This document shows positions 1 through 11,015 of a DNA stretch of 64,000 nucleotides, piece after piece. The position numbers and the translations under genes were made by a program. The stretch is from Hedera helix (taxonomy: Eukaryota > Streptophyta > Magnoliopsida > Apiales > Araliaceae): NCBI GenBank assembly GCA_947179155.2, contig OX359285.1:11651010-11715009 (forward strand), read 5' to 3'. How positions within the stretch are numbered: the first letter of the stretch is position 1; each line of letters begins with the position of its first letter. The notes under the pieces were generated by a model. That model was not told where the DNA came from. It worked only from the letters and a program-made list of their open reading frames with translations, and did no database searches.

Positions 1-155
1 ACTCCGCCCCAGACAGCGTCCTCTCTATCTCCCTCCTCGGGATCTGACTCTGGCTCCTCGATAGGTGCAGCCACCCGTGGCTGTGCGATATCCATAGGGA
101 TATCCGTATAGATCACCTCATCTACCGTAGTACTCGACTGGCCTATCTCCGTCAT
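1..155 (-). CDS. N-terminus of gag of a Tekay-like Ty3/gypsy element (partial)
   Basis: An open frame starts with ATG at 155 and runs off the left edge, giving 51 codons without a stop. The peptide is acidic and rich in Asp, Glu and Pro (it begins MTEIGQSSTT) and has no domain in the visible part. The assignment rests on position: it lies about 230 bases downstream, in the minus-strand reading direction, of the primer binding site at 384-395 and the LTR at 399-4006, where gag should begin. The frame is intact as far as it can be seen. It could be any N-terminal gag or leader peptide; gag is an inference from context. Confidence 0.5.
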   Translation of the reverse strand, partial: MTEIGQSSTTVDEVIYTDIPMDIAQPRVAAPIEEPESDPEEGDREDAVWGG

Positions 156-383
156 CCTACAATAACATAAATAACACATGTTAGTACAGCAATAAAATAT
201 ATTCATTGATAAAATGAAATGATATTTTATCATGTACATCTCGGCTTGATGGATTTTCTCAATCCATCTCCAAAAATACTTAACATGATGAATCTCCCCG
301 ATTCATCTCCTAACGCACTCGATAAGAGTTTAGTACTAAGGTTATAACCTAGGTTTCGCAAATCCTAGCGTTTCTAACCTACA

Positions 384-395
384 GCTCTGATACCA
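384..395 (-). promoter_or_regulatory. Primer binding site, initiator tRNA-Met type
   Basis: On the minus strand the 12 bases read TGGTATCAGAGC, complementary to the 3' end of plant initiator tRNA-Met. Three bases separate the site from the LTR end at 399. This fixes the element as minus-oriented and identifies 399-4006 as its 5' LTR. Confidence 0.9.
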
Positions 396-1564
396 ACCTG
401 TGACGACCCCAAATCCGGGTTCTTTAACCTCGGGTTTGGTTCTCACTGTACAATACTAAACAATAATAAAATACATAAATTGTATTCAAACTTCGCGGAA
501 TAATACAAAAGGTTCCTTAATCAAAAGGCTACACTTCCCAAGGTCTATTACCTTAATCTTAAACATTACATATCTTAAGGGAAATACAAAAGATTTACAA
601 CAGTAATTACATAACAGTAAACTAAACTAGCATGCAACTACTAAAATTAAACATTCGCTTTCCCCTTGCCTTTATCCGATTTAGTGCTTTCGGGATTGGC
701 TGAAATAAAGTCATGATATAGCAAGAATGAGCAACTAAATGACTCAGCAAGTTTATAAACAACAATCATACGATATATCATGATGAAAGGAAATAACTTC
801 AAGGTTTCAACAATAACAATTGTGAAAGATAACAAGAATCAATGTTCAATAAAAGAAGGAATTGGCTCTTTACTGCTGAGTGGTTCTTAATGACCATGAA
901 CTGCTACTAAGGTAAAACAGACATACAATGTCTGACTCCTTGTTAAAAATAACGGGACACTTGAGGGGATCAGTCCTCTCATGTCCTATGTATATGCATC
1001 ACATTTAGATTTCTTGCGCGCTGTCGGTTTTTCGACAAATAAAAATCCCCTTTAACTAGGGTTGTTCTTTCTCAGTCTTACTGTAAGAATCCGCACCAGC
1101 CAATGGTTTGGATAAGCTTTTATAATATTCAATTCAATGAATTAACATATATTTGTCTAGCCGAAACAATTAGCTTAGACATCTTAAACAGTTGCAAAAG
1201 CACTATGTGCGAATACAATAATCAATAACGATGTGAAGTAATTTTCGATAATTAATTCACTCAAGGGTCTGTCAAATATCTACGAGTGTAGATACTTGCT
1301 CAACAATAAATGAATTGCTCAATGTAATTAAGGTTGAATAATAATTGCAACAATAAATACAAGTTAAGGGGTAGAAAACTTGCCTCGTGCGTCGTTTACT
1401 GCTAACCAACTTAATTTAACAATCCTTGAACGGACCTAACAATTAAATCAGTTTGATCTTAAATTAGTATCATATACTTGTAAGTATAATGACCTTTATA
1501 AACCTTACGAACCACATAATTGAGTAATTATGGGTAACTAAACACTTAGAAAATATTATCACTA

Positions 1565-2020
1565 CTTGATAATATTTCAAACACAAGGAACTTATATTAA
1601 TTATTTAATATAGTTCAAATAAATATCTAATATTATTAATCATTTAATAATATTTTATTAAGTATATAATATTATTAATCATTTAATAATATTTTATTAA
1701 TTATCTAATATTATTAATCATTTAATAATATCTTATTCATTACCTAATATTATTAATCATTTAATAATATTTTATTAAGTATCTAATATTATTAATCATT
1801 TAATAATATTTTATTCATTATTTAATATTATTAATCATTTAATAATATTTTATTCCCTTATTAATATTATTAATTATTTTAATAATATTTTAATCATCAT
1901 CTAATATATATTTACTCATTTGATAATATTTTACACAATTACAATGTTATTCATCATTTAATATCTTTTTAATCATATACTAATATTATTAATCATTTAA
2001 TAATATTTTAGTAATAATTT
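1565..2020. repeat. AT-rich tandem repeat with palindromic units inside the LTR
   Basis: About ten copies of a unit of roughly 33 bp. Each contains AATATTATTAATCATTTAAT followed by AATATT, that is, two complementary arms around a short centre, so each could fold into a hairpin. A shorter version lies at 29530-29800 in the related LTR, so the array belongs to the family and varies in copy number. Confidence 0.85.
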
Positions 2021-3276
2021 TTAAACAATATCAATAGTTAACCTTTTAATTGGGTTTACCTTAACCTTTATTTTAAACATTTTGCTACCCATTATTTCCA
2101 AATATAGTCCATATATTGGTTCAATACACAAAAACATTCATTTTACACTTAGTTCAACTTAAAATTTCAATAAGAACTCAACCCGGACTGACCCGACCCG
2201 ACCCGGACCGACCCGACCCGACCCGGACGGCTAAAACAGGTTTTTAGCAGAATGTTTGACCGCTGCGACGGTGGTTTCCACCGCTGCGGCGGTGGTACAA
2301 ATTTTCTGAAACCCAAAATTGAGGACTGCCCGACCCTCCGACGCTCCGACAGCCATAACTTCTTCATTTTAAAACATTTTGAGGTGATTCTTGAATCCAT
2401 TCTCATCAGAATTTCCCCCTCTACAATTGCTCTTTAGAACACAAATCCAAATTCCAAACGTAACTAGACTAAAAACTGCTCACAAGGATAAGGTGAAAAC
2501 TAACTTCACAAATCCTTGGTTTTATTGGTTCAAACTTGAATAAAATGTGATCTATATGTCCAAATGACACAAACTCAGTTTTGTTAACTTTGTAACTTCT
2601 TGGTTTACAATATTCCATGGTTCAATCACATTTTTAAAACGTTTTACACGAAATTTACGGATCGAACCACTTAGGGTTTAAAAACGACATCTTTTGTGGT
2701 TAAAGCTATAACTTCTTTGTTATTCAATATTTGTGAAAGGTTCAAAAAGGGTTTTTCTTTAAAACTCATAGATATAGCTTTCTAGCCATATAAATCCAAT
2801 TTCCGATTTGTACATTTCAAAATACAACCATAAACCTAGCATGCATAGTTAGGGTTTACCGGTAAAATTGTGTTATAAACTTTTCTACCATTTTTATGTA
2901 TTTCTAACATACCAAAACATGTTATAAACACATAGATCTATGAATATACATATATTACATAGTTAGATACTTCTAGATCATCAAAACGAGTTTTGATCGA
3001 TTAAAAATAGATTTTAACTGATCAAAAGCTTTCTAGACTACAAAAATGAAATAAGATGAAGTTGAGGGCACTTTTAAACCTTGAAGTCTTGAATGCTCTT
3101 CTTCTCCTTCTACCAAAGTAAGTTGTGTAGCTAGTGGACATACACCAAGGCTTCCTCTAGCTTTTCCTCACACAAACACAAGTGTATCTCTCTTTTAACT
3201 CACAAAAGCTCTCTCTCTTTTCTCTAGAAAATGTCTAGCAAATGAACTAACAACCAATACCAAGTGTGGAGCATTC

Positions 3277-3284
3277 TATTTATA
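3277..3284 (-). promoter_or_regulatory. Probable LTR TATA box
   Basis: Minus strand TATAAATA in the context GGGCTATAAATAGAATGC, about 720 bp into the LTR from its 5' end. It is followed downstream by the T- and C-rich stretch typical of a transcribed leader. No transcript data; inference from motif and position. Confidence 0.6.
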
Positions 3285-4378
3285 GCCCACCACTAATCCT
3301 CCATTAGCTTGCTAATTCACCCATGTTGGTGAAATTAAAGGCTAAACTAGTTTACTATTTGATTGAATGACTAGTTGATAGACTTTTGGAATGACTAGAG
3401 TTGTTGACCAACTTATGACGTGGATGGATTTTCAAGCAATCTAGGAAATCAAGTTATTCAAGTGGGGCCCTCAAAAATTCAGCAAATTGGCTTTTTCAAG
3501 CCATTTTCCCTTTATTTTTAATGCTAAAATGTGCATATATACATCTATATATATATATATATATATTGACCAAAGTTTGACCTCCTATTGGGCTCCACAT
3601 TGGGTTTGGGAATAACTTCCATTGGGCTCATTCAATTAAATTGTTTGGGCTCAATTTAAATAACACATTGGGCTTACATTAATTATTCTAGGTTACATTT
3701 AATTAAATCAAGCATTGGGCTTGTTTAATTAATTACATGAGCTAGTAATTAAATTACATACATGGGCTACTAGGTTAATATCTTTAACCTAGTTTATCAA
3801 CTCATTTGGATTTAAAAATATAATCCAATTAGATTTGCTTTAATTAATTATACACATTGCTTTAATTCTTTAAATAAATATACAAGCACATAAGTACATT
3901 TATTTAATTATCTAATGCACGATTAATTAATACAAAAAGTTTAATTTCATTGCTAAATATTTATTAAGTATATTTACAATGACTAATGAAATTCGTGGTC
4001 ATTACAAAAGCAGTATCAAAAGACTATACAGGGGTCGATTTTTCCTTTATCCACGTATATAATAAATCATGCATCATACAAGCTATAATGGAATGAATGG
4101 ATCATCAAAAATAAATGATTGTGCATAAAATAAAATAAGTCTGTACATAATCCATGAAATGAGAAATGATAATAAAACGAGCAGGTTTAAATACAGAGGT
4201 CCTAGCCTATCAAAATCTAATCAGTAAACTCTATGCCGTCAATGAAAGCATCATCATCAAACTGATCTGCAGGCAAGTCCTGGGGAATGGAAGCCTCATC
4301 CTCAAAGTTCAGGTCTGGGCAGGAATAAGGCGGAACTGGGGCGTAAGATGGACCGGAACCCGCACCAAAATCATACCC

Positions 4379-6189
4379 CTACGGGCCTACAGCATAAGCC
4401 TCCTCTGGATCTCGGCCCAAGCTCCGAACAAAAAGGGATAACTGATCCACCTGCCGAGTGAGGGAAGCGATCTGGTCTGAATGGGTGGGGGCCCGGACAC
4501 ACTCCATCCAATCTGTCATCATTACCGACCCATGAACCAGGTCTCCGAGGAAGAAGGTGGCCCGGGTCTGAGGCCCGATAGTGCAGGGTCTCCACCAGGC
4601 ACTGAAGCTCTCGCTCGGATGAGGACCGGCATAAAGCATATATCCGTCCTCCCCGGCCATCAGGTCCTCTGAAAGGTGGGCATCCGCGAACCAAGATCTC
4701 TGTGAGGGAGGGGCGAAAGGGATACGAGCCTCCCCGGTCACACATCTGATGGCGCACTCCCCTAGATACAGCTCCCATCCACCATAGGTCAGAAATGGAA
4801 TACGACGAGTGGATAAGGCATGCTCCAGATCCGCGGCATAGCCACCGGCGAGGCTAGCCGCCAAATGATCCACCGTGTAGGGAACCCAGGTCACATCCGC
4901 GGACGAGATCAGCTCTAACTGCAGTCGACAGTGAGCAAAGCTATCTAACACTGGGGTCTCCTCAAGAGTACTATGATGCCATCTACGACCCCTGGGATAA
5001 GTCTCCGGGTCGAGGGTAGTAACTGGCCGCAAGCAGGGTAGTCTCTCGTAAGCCCAGAACTGTCAAACAAAACAGGAAAACCGTAAGTAGCAGGAAGGGA
5101 CAAAGAAATGGAACAAATCAAGGACTATACAACAAAAAAGGGGGGGGGGACCTACTAGCAAGAAGGGGTAGAATCCAAGCCAGGCATCCGTCTGTCTCTC
5201 TGAGCGGAGACGAAGACCCTGGAGGAAGTAAGCGAAGGTGAAAGAGCCCCAATCGTAATCCCCGATCCGGTCAACCTCCCGGGTGGCTTCGACGATACTG
5301 AAATGGATAGTCGAGGAGTTGTTCCCCAGAAAACAGCCCCTCATAATGGTTAGAAACAAACGTCGGAGCAGAAAGTCACGAGCAGACCGGTCCTCAGGGA
5401 ATGGCTCGGAGAGGACCCCTCCAATGGCATCGACAGCCAAGGCTCCCGATCGAATGTTGCGGGCCTTAAAGACCTTATCATGGGGAGAGTATCCCAATAA
5501 GGATCGAACAGCGGCGGGGGTGATGTCAGTCTCCAGAGGGACCCGGGGTCCAGAGAACTCCACCCCGTGATATAACGCCAGTCGAGAGGGGTCAACATCA
5601 GCTCACAGTCCAGAAGATGAAGCGACTGTGTATGGTGGAACCATCGCTCAGATAACGCCCTCATATAGCCCCACGGACACCGGCGAGGGGCAATGGTGAA
5701 GAAATGTCTGAAACCCCAAGAATCTACCATCCCCCTATAGTCGGAATGCAACGCATGATAGAGAGTGTAGATGCTGAACCAGTTGCCCTGAGGCTGGGTA
5801 AACTCAGGAACCTGTGACAGCCATCAAAAGTCAAGCATGGTAACCGTACGGATTTGAATAAACTACTTAAGCGACGGATATACCTCGTTAGCCGCAAGGT
5901 AGGCTAAGGGATGACTGCTGAGCCTAGGACCGAGCAGATCCGGTATCCTGGCACGGGCCCCGGGTAAGGTCCGACGCATGGGAGGAGGAGCCGATGTGCC
6001 CAAAGGGCCTGCCTCTGCCTCAGCTGGGGCATCCTCATCAACATCCGGCTGAACGGGGCGAATGATAGACTCCGCCAATCTACGGGAATGACGGGTAAGG
6101 ACGGGAGCTGGAGCTGGGGTGGCCGCTCTGCGACGTCGGACACCCGCCACCCGGGGCACTGCGGAGCCACTGGGAGCATCGGGATCCAT
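4379..6189 (-). pseudogene. Plant mobile domain (PMD)-like gene carried antisense inside the Ogre element
   Basis: Three exons can be modelled on the minus strand. Exon 1 is 6189-5884, starts MDPDAPSGS and is rich in Ala, Pro and Arg. Exon 2 is 5811-5156 and exon 3 is 5059-4379, ending in a stop. Both introns (5883-5812 and 5155-5060) have GT...AG ends, and the reading phase is kept across them. Exon 2 carries segments typical of plant mobile domains, such as LDCELMLTPLDWRYITG and the WAYE-type segment at the start of exon 3. A single missing base near 5570 breaks exon 2: its 656 bp is one short of 219 codons, and the frame resumes correctly afterwards. Without that lesion the product would be about 547 residues. 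PMD proteins are known as MAIN/MAIL silencing factors and as transposon-carried genes. The gene runs opposite to the polarity of the surrounding Ogre. Its function in the element is unknown. Confidence 0.75.
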
Positions 6190-6939
6190 GACTGAAACGA
6201 CATCACAAAAAGGAGGTACATCCTTAGCTCGCTATCTTTCAAGAAAATCTTGTTGCATATTGCTAAAAATCGTAGGGCAGCATGGCATGTTTATAAATTG
6301 AAAATGCATAAATAAATTCCTAGGGGTGCGCTAGATTTCCCAAAATTTTGGCAGAGTTTCGTTTGTAAAATGGACATCCCATGCACGATCCGGCATGTTT
6401 AATCAAGTCAGGCAACCAACAAATCCCAAATACAAGTGAAAATGATGCACCATGAGCATAAAATGACTAAAACCATGATTTTTCAGAGTAAATAAAGCAT
6501 GACTGCAAGACCCATTATTTTCCTATGCTACGTCCAACACAAATATCTGATATAGGCATGCATTGCTAAAATTAAAACATTTAAACATGTAAATACATAG
6601 CCAAACGAAAGCGAAAATCAAAGAAAAAGGAGTTAAAACGTTACCCAAAGTGCGTAGACTGATTTAATCGGAGCAGATTTTGCCAAAAAGTGTCCAAAAG
6701 ACGAAAATGCTGGGTGGGGGACGAGGAAAACCGAAAACGAGAGAAAGAGACAGCGAAAAAGTGAAAAGATCGTGGGGGTCGCGATCTGAAATAGGATCCG
6801 ATCCCAGCCGCAGATGCATCTGCGGCTAGCCGCAGATGCACCCGCGGCTGGTCCCGGTGCCTTTTTGCCTTCCCTTTTGGTACCCCGAATCAACATGTAA
6901 CTTGTCCCACGTTAAGATACAAGATTTTAGAACCGCCTG
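6190..6939. other. Spacer upstream of the antisense gene, with GC-rich palindromic patch
   Basis: I see no coding region. The sequence is A-rich on the + strand with a GC-rich block at 6775-6862. This block would be the promoter or leader region of the antisense mobile-domain gene if it is transcribed; no clear TATA box was found. Confidence 0.4.
6806..6827. repeat. 22-bp perfect palindrome
   Basis: The centre GCAGATGCATCTGC is flanked on both sides by matching bases, so the whole 22 bp equals its own reverse complement. A partial third arm (AGCCGCAGATGCA) follows directly at 6828-6841. Confidence 0.9.
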
Positions 6940-7790
6940 ACCAATTCAAAAAGCAATCCGTCAGAAACAATACCTGACCGATCTGTCAGAAACAATGCCT
7001 GACCGATTCAAAAAATAACCCGTCAGAAACAATGCCTGACCCATTCAAAAACAACCCGTCAGAAACAATACCTGACCCGTTCAAAAGCAATCCGTCAGAA
7101 ACAATACCTGACCGATTCGTCAGAAACAATGCCTAACCGATTCAAAAAATAACCCGTCAGAAACAATACCTGACCCATTCAAAAACAACCCGTCAGAAAC
7201 AATAGCTGACCCGTTCAAAATCAATCCGTCAGAAACAATACCTGACCGATTCAAAGAATGACCCGTCAGAAACAAGACCTGACCCGTTCAAAACCAATCC
7301 GTCAGAAACAATACCTGACCGATCCGTCAGAAACAATACCTGACCGATTCAAAGAATGACCCGTCAGAAACAATACCTGACCCATTCAAAAAACAACCCG
7401 TCAGAAGAAATACCTGACCCGTTCAAAACCAATCCGTCAGAAACAATACTTGACCGATCCGTCAGAAACAATACCTGACCCATTCAAAAAATAAACCGTC
7501 AGGAACAATACCTGACCCGTTCAAAACCAATCCGTCAGAAACAATACCTGACCGATCCGTCAGAAACAATACCTGACCCATTCAAAAATAAACCGTCAGA
7601 AACAATACCTGACCCATTCAAAAATAACCCGTCAGAAACAATACCTGACCCGTTCAAAAACAATCCGTCAGAAACAATACCTGACCGATTCAAAAAGACA
7701 ATCCCTCATAAACGATACCTGACCATTTCAAAAATGACCAGTCAGAAGCGATGCCTAACCCTTTCAAAATGACCCGCCGGAGACGAGACC
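6940..7790 (+). repeat. Ogre 3' tandem array of hairpin-forming units
   Basis: About 24 head-to-tail units, mostly 35-38 bp with some of about 26 bp. The conserved core is CGTCAGAAACAATACCTGAC, in which GTCAG and CTGAC form inverted arms round a nine-base loop. The rest of the unit is CCATTCAAAA or similar. Units alternate in a higher-order pattern (linker ATAACC, CAAT or none). The last two or three units near 7700-7790 are degenerate. The same array occurs in reverse at 18190-18371 and 28898-29250. Confidence 0.95.
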
Positions 7791-7968
7791 CAGGCAGTGT
7801 TCATTCGTAACTTTGAAAATAACCTCTACATGAAAATATTGAATGTGACATCGAATCATCTTAAACATATGTGTGGTATCGTTAAATATATTTATATTTG
7901 GCATTTTCATGCATCGGGTGCCTACTTCTTTATCATGTCCATTTCACATCTCATTCCATAGACATAAT

Positions 7969-7981
7969 AAAGAGGGGCAGC
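7969..7981 (+). promoter_or_regulatory. Polypurine tract of the inverted Ogre LTR
   Basis: AAAGAGGGGCAGC directly abuts the LTR start TGTAGACACC at 7982. It is the expected second-strand primer for a + oriented 3' LTR, and an identical tract flanks the LTR at 16300-17996. Confidence 0.85.
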
Positions 7982-9677
7982 TGTAGACACCCAAATTTTG
8001 CACTTTTCCACTAACCCTGACAGGAGGGCAAAATCGTCATTTGACCCGACATGCGAAAAGGAAGGTAGACCCCAATGCAAAGCCACCCCAGCAATTAGTT
8101 AGATATAGCTTGTTCTTGGTTAGATTTGAGTGAAAAATTCATCCTTTCTTGCTAATTAGTTGAGTGTTATTGTAGTGTTGTCCGATTCATGAAATAAGAA
8201 GCTTAAATCGGCATTTTGCAAGGTGAAATGGGTTTTCTTTTGATATTTTCTTGTTTGTATTAATGTGATAATGTTGTGTTTTGGGTCTGTGTAGCATATT
8301 ATGTTGTTGTATTGATGATGATCCGTGGGTTAGGGGTCGTTAGCGAGGGTTCCATTGGAACGTAACTTCCTCTTAATGCCCCGATGACATCCGTACGGTG
8401 ATATATCATTCGTTGAGTTCATAGATAGTTGTGGTATTGTCATTGAGATTTGGGATGCATAGGATACCGTAATGAGTTAGTATTGTTAGAGTTGTATTAG
8501 TGTTGGTTGTGCAACGATTTGGGGTGAATGTGAGCCTAGGGAGGAGATCCTCGTGGTCAAAATCCCGATGATGGACATTTTTGGTATATGTAATCATTAG
8601 ATGGGATTTATGGTTATGTAAATGTAATATTGGGCCTTAAAGCGATACCGAATCGGGATCGGGTTAAGGCCCCGTAATAATAAAGATATGTGATTGTGGG
8701 TGTTTGGGGTTGTCTAGATGGCTCACATGCCCATGGATAGCCCCGACACGTTTTGAATGCTTATTTTGATTTATGGCACAAAAAACGATTTTCAAAAATA
8801 AAGCAAACGATAAAGATCTTCTAAAAAGAATCAAATTAGGATATTAGACACACGAGGTTTAAAAAGTAAAGAGTTTTGGGCGAAACTTTGATCCTTGTTT
8901 GACGAAAAGGCTATATTTGGTTTTGAAATATCATAAAAGATGTTTTTGGAATAAATAAATAAATGTTTTCATTAAACTTTGTGCATAGGGTTAAAGAGTT
9001 CTAGAAGTTGCCTTCATTTTATTTATATTTACTGTTAGAAGGCAATGTATAGTCTCGATTCCTATTTGACAAAAGTTTAAAAACTATTGTTTTCTAAAAT
9101 GACATCTAATAAAAACCTCATCGTTTTCGAAATTAAAATCAATCTTTTTTATAACAAGCGAAGCCTCATCATTTGGGTCAAAAGACGTCTAAAACGCTTT
9201 CCCGACAAAACACATTTTGACATATAAAATCAAAGCAACTTTATGCAAAAGGACACCACAAACCTCCATTTAGGCACACACACACACGCGCGCACACACA
9301 CATTTTAAGATTTAAAAGGATAGGAAAACATCGAGATTGCGGTAACCGTATTTCACGGAAGTCGGGGGGTGCCTAACACCTTCCCCTCGCTTAAGCAAGC
9401 CCCCAAATTCTATGAATCTCGGTTTGCGGACCAATTGAATCGGAGTCACATATGAGCCATTACGATTACGAAAACAAAATTCGGATGAGTTGGTACATCC
9501 ATTTCAACCATACCAACTGGCGACTCTGGTCAATTGGCTCATAAAAATTCAACATTTCAAAACCCCGTCGACACTAAGCCGACCCTTTTCAAAAGTCATA
9601 TCTTAATCTAAAGGCTAAAATTGGAAAGGGCATTTTTATTATTAAAAAACGAAACGACTGAAATCCCGGCGTCGACA
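7982..9677 (+). mobile_element. 3' LTR of the Ogre/Tat-like element (inverted arm)
   Basis: A 1696-bp LTR running from TGTAGACACC to GGCGTCGACA. It is nearly identical to the reverse-oriented LTR at 16300-17996. It contains a CA/CG dinucleotide tract (about 9275-9302) and a conserved segment near its end (about 9340-9440) with many stops in both directions, so small open frames within it are not genes. It is followed at 9678-9682 by AAGTA, the reverse complement of the TACTT target duplication at 29469-29473. Confidence 0.92.
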
Positions 9678-10850
9678 AAGTAGTGATAATATTTCCTAAG
9701 TGTTTAATTACTCATAATTAATAAATTATGTGGTACGTAAGGTTTATAAAGGTCATTATACTTACAAGTATATGATACTAATTTAAGATCAAACTGATTT
9801 AATTGTTAGGTCCGTTCAAGAATTGTTAAATTAAGTTGGTTAGCCGTAGATGACGCACGAAGCAAGTTTTCTACACCTTAACTTGTATTTATTGTTGCAG
9901 TTATTCTTCAACTGTATTTACACTGTGTAATTCAATTATTATTGAGCAAGTATCTACACTCGTAGTAATTTGACAGACCTTTGAGTGAATTAATTATCCA
10001 AAAATTATTTCACATCGTTATTGATTATTGTATTCGCACATAGTGCGTTTGCAACTGTTTAAGAATGTTTAAGTTAATTGTTTCGGCTAGACAAATGCAT
10101 GTTTAAATTCATTTAATTGAATATTATAAAAGCTTATCCAAACCATTGGCTGGTGTGGATTCTTACAGTAAGACTGGAAAAAAAACAACCCTAGTTAAAG
10201 GGGATTTTTATTTGTCAGGAAACCGAATGCGCACAAGAAATCTTAATGTTATGCATATACATAGGACATGAGAGGACTGATCCCCTCAACTGTCCCGTTA
10301 TTTTTAACAAGGTGTCAGACATTGTATGTCTATTCTACCTTAGTAGCAGTTCACGGTCATTAAAGACCACTCAGCAGTAAAGAGTCAATCCATTCTCTTA
10401 TTGAACATTGATTCTTGATATCTTTCATAATTGTTATTGTTGAAAACCTTGAAGTTATTTTCCTTCATCATGATATATCTTATGTTGTTGTTTATAAACT
10501 TGCTGAGCCATTTAGTTGCTCATTCTTGCTATATCATGACTATATTTCAGCTAAGCCCGACTGCTCTAAGTCAGACAAAGGCAAGGGGAAAGCAAATGCA
10601 TAGTTTAGTAGATGCATGCTAGTTTAAATTACTGTAATGTAATTACTTTGTAAATCTTTTGTATTTCCCTTAAAATATGTAATGATTAAGATTAAGGTTA
10701 ATAGACCTTGGGAAGTGTAGCATTTTGTTAAGGAACCTTTTGTATTATTCCGCGAAGTTTGAATTACAAGTTATGTATTTCATTGTTGTTAAGTATTGTA
10801 CAGTGAGAACCAAACCCAAGGTTAAAGAACCCGAATTTGGGGTCGTCACA
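9678..10850 (+). mobile_element. 3' portion of a solo Tekay-like LTR (copy 2), inverted away from its other half
   Basis: This is the reverse complement of positions 399 to about 1565 of the LTR at 399-4006, ending GGGTCGTCACA at 10850. It starts exactly where the half at 29474-31584 stops, sharing TACTT/AAGTA. The bases after it, CTGTT (10851-10855), are the reverse complement of AACAG (31585-31589), the bases beyond the other half. The two halves are therefore one LTR with its own 5-bp target duplication and no internal region: a solo LTR split by the Ogre. Confidence 0.9.
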
Positions 10851-11015
10851 CTGTTACTCTCAACAAAATCTACATAACTTGGAGAGCCCAAAACTTCATG
10901 AGCACCACCGGTGGTGGAGGGAAAAGTAGGCTTTGGGACTGTAGCATTGCCCAAAATTTATTTTTTTTTACTAGATATACTATATAATTATGCAACCCAA
11001 AATAAATAAATTGAA
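10851..11015 (-). pseudogene. Displaced host fragment: probable intron end and exon piece
   Basis: Minus-strand sequence that belongs to neither the Tekay LTR nor the Ogre. From about 11015 it is AT-rich and ends in a plausible acceptor (TGCTACAG, AG ending at 10939). It is followed by an open, Pro/Ser/Thr/Gly-rich reading frame (10938-10851). If the solo LTR, the Ogre and the inversion are undone, this frame runs straight into 31590-31677 with no stop until 31675. I do not recognise the peptide. It may be the last exon of a host gene or a chance open frame in intergenic DNA. Confidence 0.4.

Larger units (their letters stand above)
399..4006 (-). mobile_element. 5' LTR of a Tekay-like Ty3/gypsy retrotransposon (copy 1)
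   Basis: Read on the minus strand, this 3608-bp LTR begins TGTAATGACC and ends GGGTCGTCACA, with the tRNA-Met primer site immediately after. It shares its whole organisation with the split copy at 9678-10850 plus 29474-31584, which defines a family. Long LTRs with a tRNA-Met primer site suit the Tekay/Del lineage, but its pol is outside the window. Inside are an AT-rich repeat block (1565-2020), a block of degenerate ACCCG repeats (2179-2228), a GC-rich palindromic patch (2260-2295), a TATA box and a short TA microsatellite (about 3547-3567). The right flank (4007 on) is Ogre internal sequence, so this element inserted into the Ogre. The matching left target duplication lies outside the window. 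Confidence 0.85.
4007..9677 (+). mobile_element. 3' part of an Ogre/Tat-like retrotransposon, inverted relative to its 5' part
   Basis: In the + direction this segment contains, in order, an antisense plant-mobile-domain gene (4379-6189), a spacer with a GC-rich palindrome, a hairpin tandem array (about 6940-7790), a polypurine tract (7969-7981) and a complete LTR (7982-9677). Copies of the array, polypurine tract and LTR also occur in minus orientation at 16300-18371, next to gag-pro-RT. The opposite orientation of the two parts is explained by inversion (see the target duplications at 9678-9682 and 29469-29473). RNase H and integrase are not in the window and should lie left of it. Confidence 0.8.

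Noticed and set aside
384..395. tRNA gene suggested by TGGTATCAGAGC here and at 21214 and 53034
   Set aside because: Only the 12-base primer site is present next to LTR ends; no tRNA fold surrounds it.
6940..7790. Regular repeats resembling a CRISPR array
   Set aside because: Units are contiguous, the linkers are repeats themselves with no unique spacers, there are no cas genes, and the genome is a plant. It is a retrotransposon tandem array.
8406..8597. Small open frame, repeated exactly at 17381-17572
   Set aside because: Both lie in Ogre LTRs at the same place in opposite orientation; the repetition reflects the LTR, not a gene.
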